A DNA stretch of 13,429 nt from a bacterium. Its GTDB lineage: Bacteria; SZUA-182; SZUA-191; JAJRXT01. Shown here piece by piece: positions 1 through 5,800 of this stretch (positions are counted from its first letter, which is position 1; the number at the start of each line of letters is the position of its first letter). The notes beneath the pieces are model-generated. The model had not been told where the DNA came from. It saw only the letters and a program-made list of their open reading frames with translations, and did not search any database. The stretch spans positions 1 to 13,429 of the forward strand of contig JAJRUU010000187.1 of the NCBI GenBank assembly GCA_024277605.1, written 5' to 3'. The position numbers were made by a program, and so were the translations under genes.

Positions 1-140
1 GTGGCTTAGATTTAGAAATGATCACCCTGCTCATCAAGGGAAAGCCTCTTCGGGATCCGCCCTCCGGGGCTTTCCATGACAAAAGAAAAACCGGACAATT
101 CATTTGTCATAAAACCGGACATTTCTATTTGTTGACAACA
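1..140. mobile_element. Probable terminal part of an IS21-like insertion sequence
   Basis: Two imperfect direct repeats lie side by side: AAAAACCGGACAATTCATTTG beginning at 86 in its first 20 bases, and AAAACCGGACATTTCTATTTG beginning at 111. Both share the core AAACCGGACA and continue to TGTCA or TTGACA. The stretch ends ...GACAACA at 140, so read inward it begins TGTTGTC. Upstream, an 8-bp perfect stem (39-46 with 68-75, GGAAAGCC/GGCTTTCC) could be a transcription terminator after a transposase gene lying left of the window. IS21-family ends are known to begin with TG and to carry several internal repeats; the assignment to that family is inference, because no transposase is visible. The short open frames across this region look like translated repeat and not genes. 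Confidence 0.5.
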
Positions 141-325
141 GTAAAAATTGTTTTTTTGTAGAGTTAATAATGGGCATAAGGCCAAATAATGCTATGTATA
201 ACAAAGTGATACACGGTGTAAAATCGCATTTTTCAGAGGAACACTTCCGCACATTTTGAGGAGTTGCATAGTCTCATGTGACGCATATGGCACTTAAGCG
301 TCGGCAATATGCAAATCGGCCATTC

Positions 326-360
326 TATACTTGACAAGTATATTACGAAATGGTAACACT
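326..360 (+). promoter_or_regulatory. Candidate promoter overlapped by a palindromic operator-like site
   Basis: A perfect consensus -35 hexamer TTGACA (331-336) lies inside the 17-bp palindrome TATACTTGACAAGTATA (326-342; 7-bp arms around GAC). At 17-bp spacing the -10 candidate is TAACAC (354-359), which matches the consensus at only three positions. It lies about 105 bp upstream of the first gene of the locus. The palindrome over the -35 box is seen directly; its role as a repressor or activator site is inference. The rest of 141-462 holds a short palindrome CACATGTG (390-397) and no gene that I can support. Confidence 0.3.
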
Positions 361-462
361 ATAGCTACATGATGCAGTGGTTGGTGTGACACATGTGGCA
401 AAAGTTGCTGTGTGTTGTGGAGTTGGGAGTATAACAAGTCTCTTTTTAAAAAGGAGGAGGTC

Positions 463-987
463 ATGAGGTACAAGGGATGGAAGCTTGGTTGGCTGGCGGT
501 TGTAATGGGCGGCCTGATTGTGGGATATGGCAGCGTTTCATCTGTATCACTTAAGGCGGAGGATTCCAGTGTCGGGATAGTTACCCAGTTGTCCGGTAAC
601 GCCTGGATTATTGGTGGAACGGGAGAATTAATCCCCATTTATAAGGGGATGAATCTTCCTCTGGGTATTAAGTTCAAGTGTGAAGGGGGCCTGGTAATTA
701 AGTTTGCTGACAGCAGTATTCTTTCAGTGAACCCCGGATCGGTGGTTGAAATTCTCGGAAATGGACAATTGTGGGTCAGAGAAGGCAGTGCTGAATTTAC
801 TACGCCAGAGGTTGAGTTTTTAGTATTGGAACCAGACGGAAGGGTAGTTAATGTCAGACGTACACTGACCACTCCATTTGAGCTTAGCCCAACAACTTCT
901 GGGATACAGCTTAAGATATCGCCCATTTTTCCTTCTTCTTCCGGGGGATCACCCGAACCTGTGGAACCTGCCAGTCCGAGCAGCTAG
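463..987 (+). CDS. Secreted FecR-domain protein
   Basis: The predicted product is 174 aa. I chose ATG 463 over an upstream GTG at 412 because a strong Shine-Dalgarno, AAGGAGG (451-457), sits 5 nt before it, and because the protein then opens with a clean signal peptide: MRYKGWK, a hydrophobic stretch to about residue 24, and possible cleavage after SLKA (residue 32). Residues ~38-110 resemble a FecR domain (VTQLSGNAWI, then KCEGGLVIKFADSSILSVNP and PGSVVEI), a beta-rich fold found in anti-sigma regulators and in many secreted proteins of polysaccharide loci. The last ~20 residues are Ser/Pro-rich and probably disordered. There is no transmembrane helix after the signal peptide, so it is likely periplasmic or surface-exposed, not a membrane anti-sigma factor. 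No sigma factor or TonB receptor is adjacent. Its role in export or assembly of the polymer is inferred only from position at the head of the locus. Confidence 0.72.
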   Translation: MRYKGWKLGWLAVVMGGLIVGYGSVSSVSLKAEDSSVGIVTQLSGNAWIIGGTGELIPIYKGMNLPLGIKFKCEGGLVIKFADSSILSVNPGSVVEILGNGQLWVREGSAEFTTPEVEFLVLEPDGRVVNVRRTLTTPFELSPTTSGIQLKISPIFPSSSGGSPEPVEPASPSS

Positions 988-1017
988 TATGTTTAAGGTC
1001 TAGAAAACATGATGGTT

Positions 1018-1160
1018 TCGTAAAAAGTCCCCATATGTCACCCTGAACGAAGTGAAGGGTCTCGTATTATGTTGAAAAAAATAGATTCTTCGCGGAGTTT
1101 ATCCTTGAGCATAGCGAAGGGCTCAGAATGACAAAATGACGGTTTTCAGACTTTTTACGA
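1018..1160. mobile_element. 143-bp MITE-like element with 12-bp terminal inverted repeats
   Basis: Perfect terminal inverted repeats, TCGTAAAAAGTC at 1018-1029 and GACTTTTTACGA at 1149-1160, bound a non-coding insert. Inside, TGTCACCCTGAAC (1037-1049) pairs imperfectly with the complement of GCTCAGAATGACA (1121-1133), and CGAAG(T/G)-type motifs recur, so the whole unit can fold into a long hairpin. No obvious target-site duplication is visible. Repeats with CCTGAACGAAGTGAAGGGTCTCG-like cores are widespread in environmental bacterial genomes; that comparison is from memory and not from a search. It fills the gap between the FecR-domain gene and the beta-barrel gene and carries no open frame. 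Confidence 0.7.
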
Positions 1161-1199
1161 CTCCCTCAAACATAACCTCATTAAGGGTTGGAGGAGGCA

Positions 1200-2414
1200 A
1201 TGAGATATCGTATTGGTTGGATAACTTTTAGTAGCGCTTTGATAGTGATGCTTTTCGCCGGTACTTCCGCATTTGCGGTGGGAAATCTAAAAGTCGGCTT
1301 GGTAGAGATTAACCCTAGCTTATCTTTGAGCGGCGGGGTGGATGACAACGTATTTTTAGATCATAAGGATGAAAAGGATGATGAGTTCGGCATAATTACT
1401 CCTGGAATTAACTTTGTCCTGGAGAAGGAGGATCATTATTTTAACCTGGGCTATTTGGTCGACATCATTCGCTATGATAGATATGATAGTCAGGATTCAG
1501 AGAACCATAGCCTGTTTGGTAAATTGGAGTTAAATTTCCCCGGAATGTTTATAAAGCTGGATGACATTTACCAGGATACCTCAGATTATGCCACCAGTGA
1601 GCTTGTGGATCGGGTAGGCAGAAAGCAAAACAATGGCAATTTCAGTATTGGAGCTATGTTCAGCAACAAATTTGCCTTACAGCTGGATTGTTTGTCCGAG
1701 TATCATGACTATGATCCAGAGAGATATAAGGAGCTTAACCGCAGAAAACTTGAATTTGGGCCGGGGATTTACATTGAAGTATTACCTAAAACATCTCTCA
1801 TAATGGAATTCCATTACGGAATAGTTGATTATTATGATGTGGAGGATAACGATGATTTAGATGATGCCAGTTCCAAATTTCACCAACTGATGGGTGGTGT
1901 GCAATGGGAGATAACCGGCAAAACGACCGGAATACTTAAAACCGGTTATCAGTGGAAGAATTATGATGAAGAAGAAAACCTGGATGGCAGCAAGAAGGGT
2001 GACAAGAATATGTGGGTGCTTTCCGGGGAAGTAAGAGTTAACTTTACCCCCAAAACGATGGTTAACCTGCAGCTTAAACGCAGCATCGTGGAGTCATCTT
2101 TTGTCGATAATGATTATTATGTTGAAAACATGGGTTCGGTGAGAGTTAATCAAAAACTGTTGTATAAGCTGACGCTTGAACTAGGGGCGGATTACTATTA
2201 TAACTAGTATGAGAATAAGACGCTGGATGTTGTAACCGGGGATGAAAAAAAACGAAAGGATAATATTTTTAATGGGAGTATAGGCTTGGCATACAATATC
2301 CAGGATTGGCTTAAAGTAGGCGCTGATTACAGGCATCAAACCCGGGACTCCAATTCCAGCGTGCATGAATATGGAGACAATCGGGGTTCAGTATATATCC
2401 GCCTGGCTTTTTAG
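1200..2414 (+). pseudogene. Outer-membrane beta-barrel protein, interrupted by in-frame TAG at 2205-2207
   Basis: I chose ATG 1200 over TTG 1188 because GGAGGAGG (1190-1197) precedes it. The signal peptide is MRYRIGW plus a hydrophobic core ending SAFA (residue 26). The rest is alternating beta-strand-like sequence rich in Tyr, Asp and Asn, resembling the putative beta-barrel porin type 2 family (BBP2) often encoded in exopolysaccharide loci. Codon 336 is TAG, but the same frame stays open for 68 more codons to TAG 2412-2414. This continuation reads YENKTLDVV, SIGLAYNIQDWLKVGADYRHQTR and NRGSVYIRLAF, ending in the terminal Phe typical of barrel proteins; it is clearly the missing last strands. 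The first part alone (335 aa) would lack the C-terminal strands needed for barrel assembly. Explanations are a nonsense mutation, amber readthrough or a consensus error. The terminal TAG is contributed by the adjacent repeat. Its job, polymer secretion or anchoring, is inferred from context. Confidence 0.82.
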
Positions 2415-2526
2415 CCCGAAAAATTCGGGCAGGCACAGCCTGTTTCTTCAGGACGTTGGTTCATAAGCCTTATCTCGCAAGGGATGTCTGGCAAACCCAG
2501 GCTGACTTTATGAATAGATCGGGTTA
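2412..2526 (+). repeat. Dispersed repeat, copy 1 (full length)
   Basis: The ~115-bp element begins TAGCCCGAAAAATTCGGGC, a 7-bp stem (GCCCGAA/TTCGGGC) with an AAA loop, and ends ATCGGGTTA. Its outer ends TAGCCCGA and TCGGGTTA form an imperfect inverted repeat. A second small hairpin, AGGCACAGCCT, follows at 2431-2441. It is nearly identical to copy 2 at 9897-10009, and the two share GCACAGCCTGTTTCTTCAGG internally. Its first three bases are the final stop codon of the beta-barrel frame. No T-run follows the first hairpin, so it is not a typical intrinsic terminator. Confidence 0.88.
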
Positions 2527-2544
2527 GTTTTATAGGAGATAACG

Positions 2545-3417
2545 GTGCTTAAAAAATATAGCTTGAAGGGAGCATCAAACTGTCAAAGTGTACTGTTGAT
2601 GGTGTTACTGATGTGTCTGTTTGTTATTCCTGCGCTGGCTAATCAGGATTATAAGATCGGCGCCCGTGACATTATAAAAATAAGCGTGTATGAGGAAGCT
2701 GATTTAACCAAGACGGTAAGAGTAACCACTGAGGGAATGGTATCTTTTCCGCTCCTGGGAAGCCTGAAGGTGGCCGGTCTGACGGTGACCGGTTTGGAGC
2801 AGAAACTGACGCAGCTTCTGGGTAAAGATTATCTGATAAATCCACAGGTTTCGGTTTTTGTAGAAGAATATCACAGTAAAAAGGTCTTCGTCCTGGGGGC
2901 GGTGAATAAGCCGGGGGCTTATGAATTGATGGGGGAAGCCACTGTGCTTGAGATGATCTCACGGGCTGAAGGAATTACCGAAGATGGCGGTAATTCACTG
3001 ATGCTACTAAGAAACCAGCTGGATCCAAAGACATTGTTGCCGCTGGGTATAAGTGAGCCGATCGTGATTGACTTAAACGCATTGCTGGTCAAAGGCGATA
3101 TAACCCGGGATGTGAAGGTAGAAGATAAAGATGTGATTCATATCCCCAGAGCGGATTCTATCTATGTGCTTGGGGAGGTAAAAAGCCCTGGTTCGTTTAA
3201 ATTAGAGGATAAATCTATCACTGTAATGCAAGCTGTAACCATGGCGGGCGGCTTAACCAGGATTGCGGCCCCCAGACGCACCAAAGTGATCCGGGTTGAC
3301 GACGGGCATGAACGAAGCATTTTAGTGGACTTAAAAGAGATAATGGAAGGTAATAAACATCAGGATATTGTGCTAAAGGCAGAAGACATGGTAATCGTTG
3401 CCGAGAGTTTCTTTTGA
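2545..3417 (+). CDS. Wza-like polysaccharide export protein
   Basis: The predicted product is 290 aa. The start is GTG 2545, with AGGAG (2534-2538) six nt upstream. The signal peptide runs to about residue 32 (LFVIPALA before NQDYKIG); there is no proper lipobox, so unlike E. coli Wza it is probably not a lipoprotein. Residues ~34-106 are a Poly_export domain (YKIGARDIIKISVYEEADL, TEGMVSFPLLGSLKVAGLT, NPQVSVFVEEY). Two SLBB domains follow at about 112-165 (VFVLGAVNKPGAYEL) and 205-255 (SIYVLGEVKSPGSFKL, MQAVTMAGGLT). The end is short (VIVAESFF) and lacks the long C-terminal helix of E. coli Wza, as in many smaller family members. The family forms periplasmic rings that pass capsule or exopolysaccharide out through the outer membrane together with the Wzc-type co-polymerase, which is encoded next. 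Repeat copies flank it on both sides (copy 1 upstream, copy 3 inverted downstream). Confidence 0.93.
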   Translation: MLKKYSLKGASNCQSVLLMVLLMCLFVIPALANQDYKIGARDIIKISVYEEADLTKTVRVTTEGMVSFPLLGSLKVAGLTVTGLEQKLTQLLGKDYLINPQVSVFVEEYHSKKVFVLGAVNKPGAYELMGEATVLEMISRAEGITEDGGNSLMLLRNQLDPKTLLPLGISEPIVIDLNALLVKGDITRDVKVEDKDVIHIPRADSIYVLGEVKSPGSFKLEDKSITVMQAVTMAGGLTRIAAPRRTKVIRVDDGHERSILVDLKEIMEGNKHQDIVLKAEDMVIVAESFF

Positions 3418-3486
3418 TATCGATTGCTAACCCGACCTATTCATAAATTCGGGCTGGGTTTGCAAGACATCCCTTAAATATCGATT
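3417..3486 (+). repeat. 9-bp direct repeat ATATCGATT flanking one half of repeat copy 3
   Basis: ATATCGATT occurs at 3417-3425 and again at 3478-3486, enclosing 52 bp that contain the half of repeat copy 3 nearest the wza-like gene. The arrangement looks like a target-site duplication around a short insertion, or a by-product of rearrangement within the repeat. The match is exact, but 9 bp alone is weak evidence. Confidence 0.35.
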
Positions 3487-3517
3487 CGCCCATAACAAGA
3501 CCCGAATTTTTCGGGCT
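3428..3517 (-). repeat. Dispersed repeat, copy 3 (inverted, shortened)
   Basis: Read on the minus strand, this starts AGCCCGAAAAATTCGGG (3517-3501) and ends with the complement of TAACCCGACC (3428-3437), matching both ends of copy 1. The stretch 3428-3475 matches copy 1 through AAGGGATGTC, GCAAACCCAG and TTATGAATAG. The middle is shorter and diverged, giving about 90 bp against 115. It fills the Wza-Wzc gap, starting 10 nt after the wza-like stop. Its hairpin (3501-3515) lies directly against the Shine-Dalgarno GGAGGGG (3518-3524) of the kinase gene. Confidence 0.75.
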
Positions 3518-3534
3518 GGAGGGGATTTAGGTTT

Positions 3535-5637
3535 ATGAGCCGATTGGAAGAATATAAAGAGACACACTTAAAAGAATATTTATGGATTATAAAAAAGCGT
3601 AAATGGACGTTGATTACGTTTTTCTTGATCATGGTGACTATGGTAACGATCGGTTCATTTAAAATGGATCCCATATATCGAGCAACCACAGAGCTGTTGA
3701 TCGAGAAGGAAAATCCCAATATTTTATCTTTTGAACAAGTGATGAAACTGGATACTTCCACCACCGACTACTATCAAACGCAATACATGATATTAAAGAG
3801 CCGTTCTTTGGCCAAGCGGGTGATTAGTAAACTGAACCTGGCTGAGCATCCCGAATTTTCCCCTGAAGAAGCCCCATGGTTACTATGGCTAAAGGACACA
3901 CTTAAACTTGATTTATCAGCAGATGAGATAGGTGCGGCTGAGGCTGAAGTCGGTTTGGTGAATGAATTTCTGGAGCGCATAATTGTAACGCCGGTGAAAA
4001 ATAGTCGTTTGGTAAATGTGTCGGCTGAAACTAAGGACCCGGTATTAGCCGCTGAGATAGCCAATGCGGTAGCCCAAGGGTATATTGAGCAGAACATGGA
4101 GACCAACTTGATGGCCTCTAAGCAAGCGGTTGAATGGCTGATGGATAGAATTGAGGGACTCAGAAATAAGGTGGAGGAATCGGAACTGTCTTTGCAGAAA
4201 TATAAAGAGCAAAATCATATTATTTCTTTAGAGAAAAGGCAAAGCATTGTATTGCAAAAACTTTCTGAGTTAAGCAGTAAGGTGATCGAGGCCAAAGGTA
4301 ACCGCATTGAGCTGGAAACTATATACAACCAATTATTGCTGTTGAATAAGAATCCCGAAATGATCGAGTCTATGCCTGCGGTAATCAATAATGAGCTGAT
4401 AATGAAAGTGAAAACCGAGTATGTGGAGTTGCAGCGCGATTATTCCGAGATATCTAAAAGATATAAGGCAAATCATCCCAAGATGGTGAGGCTGAAGTCG
4501 CAGTTGAGCCTTCTGGAGCAGAAGCTGGCCTCTGAGGTTAATAAAATTTCCAATAGCATGAAAATTGAGTACGAGGTTTCCAAAGCCAGGGAAAGTTCCC
4601 TGAACGACAGCCTGGAGGACTTAAAAATAGAGGCCCTGGCCATGAACCAGAAGGGTATCAAATATGGGGTGTTGCAGCGGGAGAAGGAAAGTAACCAGGA
4701 GATATATAATATCTTGTTAAAACGCCTTAAAGAAACCGATCTTAACGTGGGCTTGATAAGCAGCAACATCCGCATTATAGATAAGGCTGAAATTCCCATA
4801 AGGCCGGTCAGACCAGATAAAAAGCTGAATATACTGCTTTCTATCGTGCTTGGGCTATTGCTGGGTGTCGGATTGAGTTTTTTCTTTGAATATCTGGATA
4901 ATACAGTCAAAACCACTGATGATGTTGAACGCTATATCAATCTACCGCTTTTGGGGCTTATCCCGGCGCTTAAAAGCAAGAACGGAATCGTGCCGGAAAG
5001 TATTACTAATGATGCCCCCAAATCCACTTTCTCCGAAGCCTACCGCACCGTCCGTACCGGGATAATTTTTTCTTCTACCGACCAAAATCAGCGAAGCTTG
5101 CTGATTACCAGCGCCGAGCCTAAAGAGGGGAAAACGATGACCGCCTGTAATCTGGCTATTAGTCTGGCCCAGGCCGGCAATCGGGTGTTATTGGTTGATG
5201 CCGATATGCGCAAGCCCAAGATACATAAAGTATTCGGGTTGGATAATTCGGTGGGGTTGAGCAGCTTATTGATAGGGCAGGGTGAGTATAAACAAGCTAT
5301 CCAGCAATCAAAAATTGCCGGCCTTATGATATTACCCTGTGGGCACATCCCCCCTAATCCCTCAGAGCTGCTGGGTTCAGAACTAATGAAGAAATTGCTG
5401 GCTGAGTTTGAAGGCGACTTTGATCGGATTATAATAGATTCACCTCCCACCATAGCGGTTACCGATTCCACTATATTGAGCAATATGACGCACCAGTCTC
5501 TGTTGGTTGTCTCAAGCGGGCGGGCCAGCAGGGATGTTGTTCTCAGATGCAAACAAATTTTGGCCGATAAACAAGCTAAACTTTTGGGTGTAGTGCTGAA
5601 TAACTTTGACGTTAAACATGGGGATTACTATTACTAA
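3535..5637 (+). CDS. Wzc-like polysaccharide co-polymerase with BY-kinase domain
   Basis: The predicted product is 700 aa. The start is ATG 3535, with GGAGGGG at 3518-3524 (10-nt spacing). In order, it has a short cytoplasmic N-terminus, a membrane helix at about 24-41, a periplasmic Wzz-type domain with long coiled-coil stretches (~195-400), a proline motif PIRPVRP (421-427), a second helix (~431-451) and a cytoplasmic kinase. The kinase shows the EX2RX2R oligomerisation motif (E501, R504, R507), Walker A SAEPKEGKT (526-534), Walker A' VLLVDADMRKP (551-561) and Walker B RIIIDSPP (631-638), so the catalytic core is intact. In the family, cycling autophosphorylation of a C-terminal tyrosine cluster controls octamer assembly and chain length. 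Here the frame stops after GDYYY, and the rest of the cluster lies in the +1 frame just downstream. The protein may be active but lacks most of its phosphoacceptor tail. The Wza-like partner is encoded upstream. Confidence 0.92.
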   Translation: MSRLEEYKETHLKEYLWIIKKRKWTLITFFLIMVTMVTIGSFKMDPIYRATTELLIEKENPNILSFEQVMKLDTSTTDYYQTQYMILKSRSLAKRVISKLNLAEHPEFSPEEAPWLLWLKDTLKLDLSADEIGAAEAEVGLVNEFLERIIVTPVKNSRLVNVSAETKDPVLAAEIANAVAQGYIEQNMETNLMASKQAVEWLMDRIEGLRNKVEESELSLQKYKEQNHIISLEKRQSIVLQKLSELSSKVIEAKGNRIELETIYNQLLLLNKNPEMIESMPAVINNELIMKVKTEYVELQRDYSEISKRYKANHPKMVRLKSQLSLLEQKLASEVNKISNSMKIEYEVSKARESSLNDSLEDLKIEALAMNQKGIKYGVLQREKESNQEIYNILLKRLKETDLNVGLISSNIRIIDKAEIPIRPVRPDKKLNILLSIVLGLLLGVGLSFFFEYLDNTVKTTDDVERYINLPLLGLIPALKSKNGIVPESITNDAPKSTFSEAYRTVRTGIIFSSTDQNQRSLLITSAEPKEGKTMTACNLAISLAQAGNRVLLVDADMRKPKIHKVFGLDNSVGLSSLLIGQGEYKQAIQQSKIAGLMILPCGHIPPNPSELLGSELMKKLLAEFEGDFDRIIIDSPPTIAVTDSTILSNMTHQSLLVVSSGRASRDVVLRCKQILADKQAKLLGVVLNNFDVKHGDYYY

Positions 5638-5638
5638 G

Positions 5639-5716
5639 TATTATTACTATAACTCTTATTACGGGAAAGAACCAGGTAAAGGCGGTAAGGTTAAACCTGC
5701 CGGGGCGGTGGCTTAA
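5639..5716 (+). other. Out-of-frame tyrosine-rich tail of the Wzc-like kinase
   Basis: Starting one nt after the kinase stop (TAA 5635-5637), the +1 frame reads YYYYNSYYGKEPGKGGKV and continues to a TAA at 5714-5716 (25 codons). A tyrosine cluster followed by a Gly/Lys-rich end is exactly what closes BY-kinases, so this is read as the kinase's own C-terminus displaced by a one-base shift. Removing the single T at 5635 would fuse the two parts as DYYYKYYYYNSYYGK. There is no independent start codon or Shine-Dalgarno here. The Tyr-codon-rich DNA is a short near-repeat tract, a plausible site for slippage. Confidence 0.75.
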
Positions 5717-5719
5717 GCC

Positions 5720-5800
5720 ATGATCAATCTGCACAATCACTTGCTGCCCGAAATTGATGATGTTCCGGATAGCGTGCTTTTGAGCAGATATGAACTATAG
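5720..5800 (+). pseudogene. N-terminal remnant of a CpsB/YwqE-type PHP tyrosine phosphatase
   Basis: A 26-codon frame begins ATG 5720, three nt after the displaced kinase tail ends. It reads MINLHNHLLPEIDD and continues VPDSVLLSRYEL, then TAG. The HxHxLPxIDD pattern matches the metal-binding N-terminus of Mn-dependent PHP phosphatases (CpsB, YwqE, CapC), whose genes normally follow the cognate BY-kinase; these enzymes are about 250 aa and dephosphorylate the kinase tail. Only the first ~18 residues look genuine; the remainder runs into the next gene, whose ATG at 5790 lies inside this frame. It cannot encode an active enzyme. It may still act as a short translated leader coupling ribosomes to the downstream gene, which lacks a good Shine-Dalgarno; that is inference. 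Confidence 0.65.

Noticed and set aside
395..410. Sigma-54 promoter-like TGGCA...TTGCT upstream of the first gene
   Set aside because: The GG and GC elements are separated by 8 bp instead of the required 10, so it does not fit a sigma-54 promoter.
412..462. Upstream GTG start giving 17 extra residues to the FecR-domain protein
   Set aside because: The ATG at 463 has an excellent Shine-Dalgarno (451-457), and the protein from it begins with a standard signal peptide; the extension would bury the signal peptide and overlap the Shine-Dalgarno.
2205..2207. Genome-wide reassignment of UAG (or of UAA) to an amino acid
   Set aside because: TAG closes the dehydratase frame and TAA closes the Wzy-like and methyltransferase frames at the expected lengths, so general reassignment is not supported by this window.
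2414..2430. Hairpin GCCCGAA-AAA-TTCGGGC as an intrinsic terminator
   Set aside because: No T-run follows the stem, and the same hairpin belongs to a dispersed repeat; it could still shape RNA ends but cannot be called a terminator.
5088..5552. Long open frame on the minus strand inside the kinase gene, and similar minus-strand frames throughout
   Set aside because: They lie opposite clearly recognisable coding sequence, have no domain features and are mirror effects of codon use.
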